A stretch of 41,978 bases of DNA from IMG/VR virus record IMGVR_UViG_3300009124_000036, positions 1 through 41,978 of that record, one strand, 5' to 3'. The first letter of the stretch is position 1. The number at the start of each line of letters is the position of its first letter. The DNA is from a virus. The position numbers and the translations under genes were made by a program. Below are positions 1 to 7,364 of this stretch, piece after piece. The notes beneath the pieces are model-generated. The model searched no databases, was not told where the DNA came from, and saw only the letters and a list, made by a program, of their open reading frames with translations.

Positions 1-75
1 TGTCGGTACGGTGTAGATGTCTTGATTGCTTGTGGTAAGTTCTAAAGCAAGGGTGCGTTTTTTACGTTCTGCCAT
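1..75 (-). CDS. Virion structural protein, N-terminal fragment (runs off the left edge)
   Basis: The reading frame starts at an ATG one base after the stop of the 419-aa structural gene and stays open for 25 codons to the window edge (starts MAERKKRTLALELTTSNQ). The tight spacing and uninterrupted frame suggest the next gene of the late operon, probably a tail-associated protein. Too little is present to assign a fold. The product is truncated only by the contig end. Confidence 0.6.
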   Translation of the reverse strand, partial: MAERKKRTLALELTTSNQDIYTVPT

Positions 76-76
76 G

Positions 77-1336
77 TCAGTTACCGTCTGTTAAGTCCCA
101 AAAAGCAAGACACCCTATGATATCGTCTGTACCAGAAATTGTACGTGCGGCTAAAGTATATACGTCACTTGTACCTGCTATGGTTCTTCCTAGCTGTAAA
201 TCAAAGTTATACCCTGTTGGTACAATAGCGTCACCGGAAGATTGGTTGGTTCCCTTAGTATAGTTTTGTAAAACAATTGAACCGCCTGTTAATGCTGTAG
301 CAGTCACATCGTAGTCTACATTATTAAATGCACTGGTATTGTAAGATGCGCCAGTTAAAGTTGGATTTTTAATTAGGGCTATCTCGTAGTCTACGTTATT
401 TGGAATTGGAAACACCGTATAGTACGCTGGTAAAACTACGGCATCTAAGCTACTTGCATTTAATCGTATAGAAACCAGCGGTTCAAAAGATGTAGTTACT
501 GTGGTAGCAGCAGTCATACGTGCCCAACTTAACGCTTTAACTTGCTGATAGCCACCTTCGCTAACAATACTAGAACAAATTTGCTTCATGCTTGTACCGC
601 TAGACAGAGTATCTGTTGCAGTAATTTCGTAACGAATTGGCAAGATTGCCGTTTTCATGTACACAGACGTTACGTCGTTAGCGTGGTGAAATTTGTGACA
701 GACAATAAACTGACCGTCTATTACAAACCCGCATCTTACTGTCCCGACACCTAACCATTCAAAGTCCATAAACAAGATTTGTGCTTTGGGGCTTGTGGTT
801 ACGTTTAGGGTTTTACCACTTGGTCCTGTACCGTCTAACTTATCTACGTTCCAGTTGGCTTGTGCTACGTAGCCTGTATCATCAGCACTACCGCTAGTTG
901 ACGTACGAACAACAAACCGAATATCTGTATCGTTTTGTTCAAAGTAGACACCATCGTTGGCTCCGAAGAAACCGACCCGCTGGCGAAGGTTTGTTTGCCG
1001 CGCAGCAAATACAAACGTAGCAAGAAACAACAAGCTTTTACCCGGCTGATACGGAAATACCCGCTTTGTTTCTCTTATCACCTCATCGCCTGAAGTAGTC
1101 GTTACAGACATCTGTACGCTACTTTCGTTGGCTAAGTGAGATGCGCTTCCGCTGCCTGATGTACTCGTATCAAACTGCCCGTCTATACCAAATCGATTTT
1201 GACTGTCAAATAAGGTAAACGGTGAAGCTGTCCGTAACCGACCAAATGCGTCTACGTTTGTTCCACCTAAAGCTACGAGGTTACCATCGCCTGTACTTGA
1301 TAAGCGAACCAGATTTGGATATGACGTGATGGACAC
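77..1336 (-). CDS. Virion structural protein (tail or fibre associated), 419 aa
   Basis: A 419-aa protein rich in Ser, Thr, Gly and beta-prone stretches, without signal peptide or membrane segment. The N-terminal part (AFGRLRTASPFTLFDS) and the long beta-rich body look like a structural protein type I recall from marine myo- and podoviruses, often annotated only as virion structural protein. The start is a GTG overlapping the TAG of the upstream 43-aa gene (TAGTG), which indicates translational coupling. It lies after the lysis genes and before another structural gene, so a tail, fibre or receptor-binding role is plausible. The specific role is inference. Confidence 0.65.
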   Translation of the reverse strand: MSITSYPNLVRLSSTGDGNLVALGGTNVDAFGRLRTASPFTLFDSQNRFGIDGQFDTSTSGSGSASHLANESSVQMSVTTTSGDEVIRETKRVFPYQPGKSLLFLATFVFAARQTNLRQRVGFFGANDGVYFEQNDTDIRFVVRTSTSGSADDTGYVAQANWNVDKLDGTGPSGKTLNVTTSPKAQILFMDFEWLGVGTVRCGFVIDGQFIVCHKFHHANDVTSVYMKTAILPIRYEITATDTLSSGTSMKQICSSIVSEGGYQQVKALSWARMTAATTVTTSFEPLVSIRLNASSLDAVVLPAYYTVFPIPNNVDYEIALIKNPTLTGASYNTSAFNNVDYDVTATALTGGSIVLQNYTKGTNQSSGDAIVPTGYNFDLQLGRTIAGTSDVYTLAARTISGTDDIIGCLAFWDLTDGN

Positions 1337-1467
1337 TACTTGCTATTCCAATCCAAAACTTTACGATGCAACTTCCAAAACCAATTACCTACAGCGGTAA
1401 AGGGCTTACCACAATATAGCAAACCCCAGCCAACGTATTTAATCAAACAGCGACGGAAGCGTGTCAT
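1336..1467 (-). CDS. Small basic amphipathic protein, 43 aa
   Basis: A 43-aa protein beginning MTRFRRCLIKYVGWGLLYCG. It has a basic N-terminus, a hydrophobic aromatic centre and a second Trp-rich half. The ATG lies inside the end of the upstream 66-aa gene (29-bp overlap) and the stop overlaps the GTG of the following structural gene. A longer in-frame extension reaches 1620, but it would overlap nearly the whole 66-aa gene, so the short form is preferred. It could associate with membranes. Function is unknown. Confidence 0.5.
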   Translation of the reverse strand: MTRFRRCLIKYVGWGLLYCGKPFTAVGNWFWKLHRKVLDWNSK

Positions 1468-1639
1468 AGTCGTCTTCCAACCAGTCAAGCGTACACAAGC
1501 GGTAATGCGCTTCAGACCAGTCTTTAACAGCCTTATCCATAGCAAGTAAGTCATTTTTAGAGTTTTTAAAAACATATTCTGCTGTCTTCTTTTTTGATTC
1601 GTAAGTGTGGCGGAGTGCATCTACTGCAAGCTTGTCCAT
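1439..1639 (-). CDS. Hypothetical protein, 66 aa
   Basis: A soluble, mostly helical, charged 66-aa protein (starts MDKLAVDALRHTYESKKK) with no recognised domain. The ATG follows GAAGGGGAT at about Shine-Dalgarno distance. The gene is directly downstream of a near-perfect sigma70-type promoter (1659-1687), so it is the first gene of its own transcript as well as part of the longer late operon. Function is unknown. Confidence 0.7.
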   Translation of the reverse strand: MDKLAVDALRHTYESKKKTAEYVFKNSKNDLLAMDKAVKDWSEAHYRLCTLDWLEDDYDTLPSLFD

Positions 1640-1658
1640 ATTAATCCCCTTCGAACTT

Positions 1659-1687
1659 ATTATAGACTAAAAATGTAAATTAGTCAA
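1659..1687 (-). promoter_or_regulatory. Sigma70-type promoter (TTGACT-17-TATAAT)
   Basis: On the minus strand the 48-bp gap between the 159-aa gene and the 66-aa gene holds TTGACT (1682-1687), a 17-bp spacer and a perfect TATAAT (1659-1664). It directs transcription into the 66-aa gene, the 43-aa gene and the 419-aa structural gene. Host RNA polymerase use is inferred. Confidence 0.75.
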
Positions 1688-1688
1688 G

Positions 1689-2168
1689 TTATTTCGGAAG
1701 GAAGACAAGGAGAGCAAAAAACAAACCCATTGCTATGGCAACAACTAAACTAACCAGCACGGAGTTCTTGAGTCCTTCCATCATCTCATCGTGAGCACGT
1801 TGGGCCTCAATCTTAGCTTGTCGTTCAGCTTCTTTTGCTTCTTGTATGCGTCGTGCTCGTTCGTCAACTATGGATTGCCACGTTCCGGGGCCGAACCTCA
1901 TATCAACTAGGGTACGCATTTCGTTAACTTGTTCTTGGGCGAGTCGTGCGTCGATAACTTCTTGTGCAACCGACTTGATGCCGAACTGGTCGCCAATGCT
2001 AGTGCCAGACTTTTTAGCACGTTGTTGTTGAACCTGCTTTTCGCCAGTTAGCAGGTTGTCGATGTGCCCTGCAACCTCACTTACGTCTTTGGCGGTGTTG
2101 ATTGCAGACTTAATACCATCGACTGCACTCTTTACCAGTGCGATACCTGCAAGAGTTTCTGCAATCAT
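1689..2168 (-). CDS. Helical protein with C-terminal membrane anchor, 159 aa
   Basis: The protein starts with MIAETLAGIALVKSAVDGIK, continues through a long charged helical and probable coiled-coil region (about residues 45-135, with the recognisable stretch GPGTWQSIVDERARRIQEAK) and ends in a strong transmembrane segment (about 137-157) followed by PK. This matches a conserved but uncharacterised protein type I recall from marine phages. The tail-anchor layout close to lysozyme and holin-like genes would fit a lysis accessory or internal virion role. Neither is shown by sequence. Confidence 0.7.
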   Translation of the reverse strand: MIAETLAGIALVKSAVDGIKSAINTAKDVSEVAGHIDNLLTGEKQVQQQRAKKSGTSIGDQFGIKSVAQEVIDARLAQEQVNEMRTLVDMRFGPGTWQSIVDERARRIQEAKEAERQAKIEAQRAHDEMMEGLKNSVLVSLVVAIAMGLFFALLVFLPK

Positions 2169-2201
2169 TCGTTTTTCTCGTTCGTTGTTGGTTAGGTTGC
2201 A

Positions 2202-2387
2202 TTAGGTAAAAGCTACCCTTTTTCCTTTTTTCATTAATTCGATAGCTTTGTCAGTTGGTTTATCTGGTATGTAGATTCCTCCCGGTTCTTGTGGGCGAGG
2301 TGGTCTACGCATGTCATGTTCGATAGACTTTCCTACATCTGATCTGTTTTTTTCAGCACTTTCTTCTGCGGGTCTTCCTCTGGACAT
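2202..2387 (-). CDS. Hypothetical protein, 61 aa
   Basis: A short, polar, Arg/Pro-rich protein (MSRGRPAEESAEKNRSD at the N-terminus, ending KKGKRVAFT). The frame stays open upstream to 2483, but the ATG at 2387 has a good ribosome site (GGAGACAAGG) and sits two bases after the previous stop, so this start is chosen. The central RRPPRPQEPGGIYIP looks like an unstructured linker. No domain is recognised. Confidence 0.6.
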   Translation of the reverse strand: MSRGRPAEESAEKNRSDVGKSIEHDMRRPPRPQEPGGIYIPDKPTDKAIELMKKGKRVAFT

Positions 2388-2388
2388 G

Positions 2389-2667
2389 CTACCTTGTCTC
2401 CGTGCTACGCATGGCACCGCGAGGTTGAACTTTGCCACCATACATTTTTTGAGATCGACGATAGTCTGCATAGTCGGATGCACTACCGAAATAGCTAGGC
2501 AGTTCCATGCCCTGCTCTTTGTATATATCTTTAATATTGTCTATGTTATTTTCATAGTATTTTTTGTGCATACGATAAGGTGCACTAGAAGGAAAAGGCT
2601 TGGCTACACCACTAACTTCTTTCGGTTCCTCTTTAGCCATTCCTATTTTTTGTGCTATAGTTTTCAT
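2389..2667 (-). CDS. Hypothetical protein with C-terminal YGGK tail, 92 aa
   Basis: The ATG overlaps the lysozyme stop codon (TAATG), so this start is preferred over the longer frame reaching 2733. The protein is polar, with Tyr- and Asp-rich middle sections, and ends MYGGKVQPRGAMRSTETR. The C-terminal GGK-x-x-x-RG tail resembles the tails of three other small late proteins in the window. Function unknown. Confidence 0.65.
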   Translation of the reverse strand: MKTIAQKIGMAKEEPKEVSGVAKPFPSSAPYRMHKKYYENNIDNIKDIYKEQGMELPSYFGSASDYADYRRSQKMYGGKVQPRGAMRSTETR

Positions 2668-3152
2668 TAAAATTCTCCCGCTTTCATCGCGTCTGAAAGT
2701 ATACGTGCCCTTCGGCCTACCTGTCGTGCCCACTTCGAATCCATCATCTCAAACCCCGCAGCTTCAAAGTTTTCTTCGTGGATTGCAGACCACATCTTCT
2801 TAAATTTGCACAGACGGGGTACACCCATGTTAAATGCCATGTCCATCAGAATAAGCTGGCGAACCGCATCCAAGTTCTCTACGCATTCGTGAACCCGACA
2901 CAGTTCGCTTTCTACAATCTTGATGTCGTTCATTGCAAGAAACCGCGCATCGGCTTCGGTAATGCCGTGCTGGTACACAGTCTCAACGTTTGGAATATCT
3001 AGGTAAGCAAGCTCTTCTTTGCTAATCCCTCTGTCTTTCAAGTTACGACCGATACCGATTGTGTCGATACCAAGCGTATCCTGATAGACGGTAAGAACCA
3101 TACCCTCGTGTTCGATAAGCTTATCTAAGAAATGCGAAGTGTTGTATTTCAT
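2667..3152 (-). CDS. Phage lysozyme (GH24 family endolysin), 161 aa
   Basis: Muramidase that cleaves the MurNAc-GlcNAc bond of peptidoglycan during lysis. The catalytic triad spacing of T4-type lysozymes is intact: E16, eight residues, D25, five residues, T31, within HEGMVLTVYQDTLGIDTIGIG. The C-terminal WARQVGRRARILSDAM matches the conserved helix at the end of the family, and the length of 161 aa is typical. No signal peptide is seen, so export through a holin is expected. The start codon overlaps the previous gene by 4 bp. The neighbouring holin-like membrane proteins form a lysis cluster with it. Confidence 0.92.
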   Translation of the reverse strand: MKYNTSHFLDKLIEHEGMVLTVYQDTLGIDTIGIGRNLKDRGISKEELAYLDIPNVETVYQHGITEADARFLAMNDIKIVESELCRVHECVENLDAVRQLILMDMAFNMGVPRLCKFKKMWSAIHEENFEAAGFEMMDSKWARQVGRRARILSDAMKAGEF

Positions 3153-3379
3153 CGGTTTTCCCCGAACTCTTCCATGAGGTTATCTATATGAATTCTAGGC
3201 TGTGTTCTATCCATATACTTTTCGTACATACCCCGTACAACGTAATCTACAAGGGCATCATAGTCCCAACTAAGTACGTAGTTTTTTACAGCAACCTGTA
3301 TGTCTTTTTCTTTATAGGTTTGTACTTTAGTTCTTGTAGTAGGAAATCCCTCAGTGTTTTCCATCTTGAACATAGACAT
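3149..3379 (-). CDS. Hypothetical protein, 76 aa
   Basis: Soluble, acidic 76-aa protein between the lysozyme and the Cys-rich gene. The chosen ATG overlaps the preceding stop (TAATG) and the stop overlaps the lysozyme start by 4 bp, so three genes are translationally coupled. The C-terminal half (NYVLSWDYDALVDYVVRGMY) is probably helical. No domain recognised. Confidence 0.65.
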   Translation of the reverse strand: MSMFKMENTEGFPTTRTKVQTYKEKDIQVAVKNYVLSWDYDALVDYVVRGMYEKYMDRTQPRIHIDNLMEEFGENR

Positions 3380-3573
3380 TATATTTCCAACGCTCCTACG
3401 ATACCACACTTATATTCGACAGATGCCCACGAACCATCTTTCGGTATCTCTTCATACACCTGTCTATTTCGTTCGCATTTATTTTCGTTATCAAACCACT
3501 GAACTGTCTGATTAAAGCATTTTCCTTCTGCTGTACAAACAGTCAACACCAGTGCCCAAATTACAGTATTCAT
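3379..3573 (-). CDS. Small exported-type four-cysteine protein, 64 aa
   Basis: Begins with a short hydrophobic segment (MNTVIWALVLTVCTAEGKC) resembling a signal peptide or lipoprotein-like leader and carries four cysteines spaced C-x6-C-x13-C-x22-C. The same spacing, within one or two residues, recurs in the 90-aa first gene of the late operon (16928-17200), suggesting paralogs. ATG overlaps the previous stop (ATGA). Its position among lysis genes and the leader suggest a periplasmic role in lysis. The role is inference. Confidence 0.65.
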   Translation of the reverse strand: MNTVIWALVLTVCTAEGKCFNQTVQWFDNENKCERNRQVYEEIPKDGSWASVEYKCGIVGALEI

Positions 3574-3776
3574 TTTTGTTCGTGCCCCATCCATACAGCA
3601 AAAGCACCCGTCATGGCACCTACTACAGTTGATACAAAGGCTGTTTGCTGTGTAGTGGCTGCTGGTCCTAAGTCCATGAACCACTGTACAACTTGATAAG
3701 CCATAATAGTCATAGCCAGCATCATTGCTCTAGGTAACAATTTCCAAGCTAGGATCTTTTCCATCGTGTAGGTCAT
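3570..3776 (-). CDS. Holin-like membrane protein, 68 aa
   Basis: Two hydrophobic stretches (about residues 14-35 and 45-62) in a 68-aa protein make it a class II-like holin or antiholin candidate. It starts immediately after the 3-TM holin stop and overlaps the Cys-rich gene by 4 bp. Adjacent lysozyme supports a lysis role. No diagnostic motif exists for such proteins. Confidence 0.6.
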   Translation of the reverse strand: MTYTMEKILAWKLLPRAMMLAMTIMAYQVVQWFMDLGPAATTQQTAFVSTVVGAMTGAFAVWMGHEQK

Positions 3777-4160
3777 CTATTTCTTTCCGAAGAATTTCGT
3801 TGCCGCTCGTGTTCCAAAGCTTGCAGCAACAATCGTGCCCAAGCTGTACTGGTACCATTGAGGCATTTGCTCCAATTGTTGAAATCCACGAGATACAATT
3901 TCTTCCATTCCCGGTATGAAGGCTAGTATTAAAGGTATACTAAATAAAATAGTCAGCCATTCGTCTTTCCATGAATGCTGACTTCCACGAGCCATCTCTA
4001 AATCCCAATCGATTTCTCCGGTGGCTTTCTTTTGCATAACGATAGCTTCAGCTTCTGCCTTTGCTACTTTAGTCTTGGCTTGGGCTTTTTTCTCTTCGAC
4101 CTTACCATTTAACCAAGTTCCGGCTAGGTCTGCTATCGGGCCAACAAGTAGGTTTAGCAT
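3777..4160 (-). CDS. Holin (3TM / gene transfer agent type), 127 aa
   Basis: The N-terminus (MLNLLVGPIADLAGTWLNGK) is followed by a charged helix rich in Lys, Ala and Glu, the conserved-looking segment ATGEIDWDLEMARGSQHSWKD, then hydrophobic segments WLTILFSIPLILAFIPG and YSLGTIVAASFGTRAATKFF. This arrangement matches the holin family described as holin of 3TMs, for gene-transfer release. ATG at 4160 follows AGAGGTGG. A GTG at 4166 is an alternative. Forms the lysis cluster with the 68-aa membrane protein and the lysozyme. Confidence 0.75.
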   Translation of the reverse strand: MLNLLVGPIADLAGTWLNGKVEEKKAQAKTKVAKAEAEAIVMQKKATGEIDWDLEMARGSQHSWKDEWLTILFSIPLILAFIPGMEEIVSRGFQQLEQMPQWYQYSLGTIVAASFGTRAATKFFGKK

Positions 4161-4441
4161 TTCCACCTCTTTCTTGCTTGACGCAACCGACTATTCGGGT
4201 TCTTTGCTGCTTTCGGAAACTTCTTCATCTGTCCAGCAGAACGTGCACAGAAAGACTTGCGACGCTTGGCATCCTTGCTTCCCGGCTTTACCTTTCCGGT
4301 AACAGCAGTCTTTAGCTTGCTGCCGGGGTTCTTTTTGCGATAGGCAGCAACCCCAGCCTTAGTCATTCCCGCACCAGACTTTGTAGGGCGGAAGTTCTTC
4401 TTGTTACGGGCTGGCATCTTGTCAGGCTTTCTTGGTGCCAC
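4154..4441 (-). CDS. Conserved phage small basic protein (DUF6321-like), 95 aa
   Basis: A Lys/Arg-rich 95-aa protein with the recognisable phage motif KSGAGMTKAGVAAYRKKNPG followed by RRKSFCARSAGQMKKFPKAA and a C-terminal RLRQARKRWKC. I recall this arrangement as a widespread phage small-protein family, probably DUF6321. The family number is from memory. Strongly basic, so binding to DNA or to virion protein is possible. It overlaps the next upstream gene by 20 bp and the holin start by 7 bp. Confidence 0.75.
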   Translation of the reverse strand: MAPRKPDKMPARNKKNFRPTKSGAGMTKAGVAAYRKKNPGSKLKTAVTGKVKPGSKDAKRRKSFCARSAGQMKKFPKAAKNPNSRLRQARKRWKC

Positions 4442-4670
4442 TTTTCTTCCTTTTCTTACCTGATGCAGTGACAGACCACTTTACTTTGCGTGGACCTGTC
4501 TTTTTAGCTGCTTCTTTCTTAGTAATTCGGCTGGCGACTTTAGCTGGTCTACAAGCTGGATATGGACGTTTCTTTTTCTCTGAACCAGACCGACCACACT
4601 TCTTGCCAGTCTTTACGTCCCGCCAATCTTCCTTGAACCACTTTGTTAAGCCGCCTTTTGGTTTAGCCAT
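4422..4670 (-). CDS. Conserved phage small basic protein with two Cys, 82 aa
   Basis: Starts MAKPKGGLTKWFKEDWRDV and contains GKKCGRSGSEKKKRPYPACR, a motif I recall from uncharacterised phage proteins located near capsid genes. It is followed by a long Lys/Arg-rich tail. The two cysteines about 18 residues apart could bind metal but no full zinc motif is seen. ATG overlaps the previous stop (TAATG). Function unknown. Confidence 0.7.
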   Translation of the reverse strand: MAKPKGGLTKWFKEDWRDVKTGKKCGRSGSEKKKRPYPACRPAKVASRITKKEAAKKTGPRKVKWSVTASGKKRKKSGTKKA

Positions 4671-4849
4671 TATGCGTAAGTCCCGCCACGCTTTTTGTAT
4701 GTTTTAACTAACCAAGCATTTGCATATGCGCTAGGATACACATCAAACTTACGTTTAGCCTCTGCCTTTACCTTTGCATAAAGTGCTTTATTTTTAGGTG
4801 TAGGACTTTTAGACTTTTTCTTTGGTGTAGGTTTTTTTCTAGGTGCCAT
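4670..4849 (-). CDS. Conserved phage small basic protein (FDVYPSAYAN motif), 59 aa
   Basis: Below the usual ORF size cutoff, but clearly a gene. A Lys/Pro-rich N-terminus is followed by AKVKAEAKRKFDVYPSAYAN and YKKRGG, a motif repeatedly seen in small phage proteins. The ATG follows a GGGGG ribosome site about 9 bp upstream and is the first start downstream of a strong sigma70-type promoter (4877-4905). It is the first of three consecutive small, very basic proteins. Function unknown. Confidence 0.8.
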   Translation of the reverse strand: MAPRKKPTPKKKSKSPTPKNKALYAKVKAEAKRKFDVYPSAYANAWLVKTYKKRGGTYA

Positions 4850-4876
4850 ATGGTTTACCCCCGGCAGGGATTACTG

Positions 4877-4905
4877 CTTATATCATAAAATTAATAAGGT
4901 GTCAA
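4877..4905 (-). promoter_or_regulatory. Sigma70-type promoter (TTGACA-17-TATAAG)
   Basis: On the minus strand TTGACA (4900-4905), a 17-bp spacer and TATAAG (4877-4882) stand just upstream of the 59-aa gene. A GC-rich hairpin closes the preceding decoration-protein gene right beside it. The promoter would drive the small basic proteins and the lysis cluster independently of the capsid genes. Confidence 0.78.
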
Positions 4906-4927
4906 GGGGGCAAGTTGCCCTGCCCCC
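4906..4927 (-). terminator. GC-rich hairpin after the decoration-protein gene (weak terminator or processing site)
   Basis: GGGGGCA and TGCCCCC arms enclose an 8-nt loop 12 bp after the decoration-protein stop. On the minus strand no good U-run follows, so it may be a partial terminator, a pause site or an RNA-stabilising 3' end of the abundant coat/decoration mRNA, rather than a full intrinsic terminator. Confidence 0.5.
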
Positions 4928-4939
4928 AAGACTTTTTAG

Positions 4940-5374
4940 TTAGGAAATGGTTGCAGTCTGTTCAGTCTGCGGACCACCTGTACAATCAGCAATAACTGCC
5001 CAGACGTTGACTTTAGCGTTGATAACACCAACGGCGACAGTCAAGTCAATTGTATCCGCACTTGAGTAAAAGTTCGGAACAGTTGTTGCAAGGATTGGAG
5101 TTTCCTGTCCAGCAGCAGCAGGAGTAGAAGCCGCTACGTAGCGGTCTACATCTGTGTCGCCAAGTGACAGCGTACCGCTGTTGCCAGCAGAGTCAGCAGT
5201 CAAGACGTTGTAACCAGCGGCAAGAACCAAAGTACCTGCCTGTACGCCCAACACTTCTACAGTCTCAGTAGATGTGTGAGTGAACTTGCTGAAATCAACA
5301 ACCTCGCTGATAACCTTTACGTTAGCACCAGCAGCGGGAAAACCGGAAGTTCCGGCACCAGTAATTGTAGCCAT
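4940..5374 (-). CDS. Capsid decoration-like protein, 144 aa
   Basis: Ala, Thr, Gly and Val-rich beta-type protein of 144 aa directly downstream of the coat gene (13-bp gap). It has no membrane segment or catalytic motif, and its alternating hydrophobic pattern is that of a small beta-sandwich. Position, size and composition fit a head decoration or stabilising protein. The family is not recognised, so the role is inferred from context. Confidence 0.6.
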   Translation of the reverse strand: MATITGAGTSGFPAAGANVKVISEVVDFSKFTHTSTETVEVLGVQAGTLVLAAGYNVLTADSAGNSGTLSLGDTDVDRYVAASTPAAAGQETPILATTVPNFYSSADTIDLTVAVGVINAKVNVWAVIADCTGGPQTEQTATIS

Positions 5375-5387
5375 GTGTCAGTCTCCC

Positions 5388-6368
5388 TTAAGCAACAGTA
5401 TCTACAACACCGCGAACGAGTGCTTCTGGGCGAAGGACTTTACGTCCAAACACATGAAGACCACGAACGATGTCGGAGAAGGTTTCAGTTGACCGAACTA
5501 CTTCGGTTTTTGCAATGTGAGATGCAGTTGCAACGGCTGACATGTGACCAGCCAATACAACAGATTCACCGTCGGCTGCAGCAACACCTGTGATGCTGAT
5601 TGCATCTGTGCCGCCAGCCACAAGAGCGGTTGACTTGTAGCAGTTAAAGCCAGCAATCTGACCCTGCATTACAAGACCGTTCCGCAGTGGTGAAGTACCA
5701 TCGCCAGTTACCTGTACTTCTGCAAACTTTGCACCTGCTGAAAACAGCTTTGCATAGAATGCAGGAGAAGCAACAAACCAACGATTTTCTTCTGGAACAG
5801 ACTGTTCGTCAAGTTCTTTTGCCATTTCAAGCATCAGATTGACAGCATTGTCTGGAGCAGTGTGAACTGCAATTGGTGTACCAGCAGTACCCAGAGCAGT
5901 GTTGGTTGACAACAGACCGCCAGTCAGTGATGCGTCGTCAGCACCAGCGAGGCCAGCACCGTCGGCAATTGCTTGCAGAACGTTGAAGTCGTACTTACGC
6001 TTCAGAGAGTATGCACCTGAAGAAGTAGCCAGTGCCTCAAAGTTTACATGAGACTGACGCTCTTCGATGTCATCGATCTTGAATGCGAAAGCGTTGGCTT
6101 GATCAACAACCATTGTTGTCTGGTCGTCAGCCAAGTCCTGTGGATTAACCACTGAGCCACGTGAGTATGCGGATACAGTGATTGTTGGTTCTTTGATGAT
6201 ACGAACCGTATCGCCAAAATTCTCAATTTCGCCAGCGTAGTCGGTATTTGTGATGTCTTCAGCAACCGAAGCGCGACGGAAAAACTTGAGAACTTTTTGG
6301 CTGAAAATTTCCGGTGTAAAGTTACCGGAAGGCAGGTTATTATAACCAGCAGCGCGATTAAAAGCCAT
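5388..6368 (-). CDS. Major capsid protein, 326 aa
   Basis: Follows the scaffold gene and fits a podoviral coat protein of HK97 fold in length (326 aa) and composition. Recognisable parts are the N-terminal FTPEIFSQKVLKFFRRASVAED, the beta-hairpin GDTVRIIKEPTITVSAYSRG and a C-terminal domain with HVFGRKVLRPEALVRGVVDT. The strong ribosome site GAAGGAAGG lies about 7 bp before the ATG, as expected for a highly expressed virion protein. Fold assignment is inference from context and pattern. Confidence 0.85.
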   Translation of the reverse strand: MAFNRAAGYNNLPSGNFTPEIFSQKVLKFFRRASVAEDITNTDYAGEIENFGDTVRIIKEPTITVSAYSRGSVVNPQDLADDQTTMVVDQANAFAFKIDDIEERQSHVNFEALATSSGAYSLKRKYDFNVLQAIADGAGLAGADDASLTGGLLSTNTALGTAGTPIAVHTAPDNAVNLMLEMAKELDEQSVPEENRWFVASPAFYAKLFSAGAKFAEVQVTGDGTSPLRNGLVMQGQIAGFNCYKSTALVAGGTDAISITGVAAADGESVVLAGHMSAVATASHIAKTEVVRSTETFSDIVRGLHVFGRKVLRPEALVRGVVDTVA

Positions 6369-6396
6369 TTGCTTTTCCTTCCTTCATTTTTGAGGT

Positions 6397-7281
6397 TTAA
6401 GATTGATAGTCGATTCGCCCTTCAGCCCGTGCAGTGTCCAGTTCAGCTTCGTGCTTTTCGAACTCCCACGGTTTCATCTTGGCGATTTGTGAAGCTTTCC
6501 AAATCTTTTTATCACCTGTTGCTTCAGACGAAATGTCCTTTGCTTTTGGTGATCTAACTGCAGTAGCTGCAGCTTCGTTAGATTTAGATTGTTTCTTTTT
6601 TGAGATACCTTGATCTGCTTTGTACAAATCTAGGACTCGTGAGGCCCAACGAGCGTCGGTATTGTTTTTGTAAATACCGTCCGAAATACTTTCGGGCTGC
6701 TCTTGTAACCAAGTCAGGAATTTCTCATCTGTTTTGATTTCGTCAAAATCTGGATGATTCCTTGTTAGTTCACGGTACGCAGATTGAACCTGTGTTTCCT
6801 TTTCACGTTCCCGCAAAGTCTCTATTTCTTGTTCTAAAGTCTGAGATCTTTCTGAAGCTTTCATCGAAGCAATTGTTTCGACTACGCCGTATACATCAGG
6901 ATACTCTTCTTTGAACTTTTCTAGTTCTTCTGCGGTTTTAGGAAGAGAGATGTTTGACTGAGATGCTTGAGACATAGCGGATTCCAGTTCTTTTTCTCGT
7001 TCCTTGAAGCTTCGAACCTTATCGTCGTAGTGTTTTTTAAGGTCATCATACCGTTTCTTATAGTCGTGGTCTGATGATGTTTCTTGTTTTGTTTCTACAA
7101 ACGATTCGTTTGATTCTTGTTCTTCAGCTTCCTCTTGTTGGGCTTCTACTTCAGAGGTTTCTTGATCGTCTTCTTCGTACACTTCGTCTCTGTACTTACC
7201 ACGATAAAGTGTTTCACTGTTGATTGTCCCAAAGGAATCATTAGGTTTGTTTGCGCGGTGACCGCGTACTTTTTTTGCCAT
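6397..7281 (-). CDS. Capsid scaffolding protein, 294 aa
   Basis: An acidic, highly charged, almost entirely helical protein placed directly before the coat gene, the usual scaffold position. The N-terminal third is rich in Glu and Gln (EEDDQETSEVEAQQEEAEEQ), the middle has long coiled-coil segments, and the C-terminus is basic to mixed charge (KKIWKASQIAKMKPWEFEKH), as in scaffold proteins that contact coat through a C-terminal helix. The gap to the coat gene is 28 bp. Confidence 0.82.
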   Translation of the reverse strand: MAKKVRGHRANKPNDSFGTINSETLYRGKYRDEVYEEDDQETSEVEAQQEEAEEQESNESFVETKQETSSDHDYKKRYDDLKKHYDDKVRSFKEREKELESAMSQASQSNISLPKTAEELEKFKEEYPDVYGVVETIASMKASERSQTLEQEIETLREREKETQVQSAYRELTRNHPDFDEIKTDEKFLTWLQEQPESISDGIYKNNTDARWASRVLDLYKADQGISKKKQSKSNEAAATAVRSPKAKDISSEATGDKKIWKASQIAKMKPWEFEKHEAELDTARAEGRIDYQS

Positions 7282-7364
7282 TTTATTTACCTCATGTTGC
7301 GGGGCTACATGGCTGTAGGTAGCCGCTCCGGTTGTGCTGGGGCCGCGTTGCGGGTAGCCAGCGA
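7282..7364 (-). other. Structured 83-bp spacer before the scaffold gene
   Basis: The gap between the 762-aa gene and the scaffold contains GGCTAC...GTAGCC (about 7302-7323) enclosing a nested CTACA-TGGC-TGTAG hairpin, so two mutually exclusive stems are possible. A second copy of GGTAGCC lies near 7346. No sigma70 promoter is evident. It may tune expression of scaffold and coat relative to the upstream genes. Confidence 0.35.

Noticed and set aside
2737-2750. TTCGAATCC resembling a tRNA T-loop or attachment core
   Set aside because: It lies within the lysozyme coding sequence and has no cloverleaf around it. No tRNA was found in the window.
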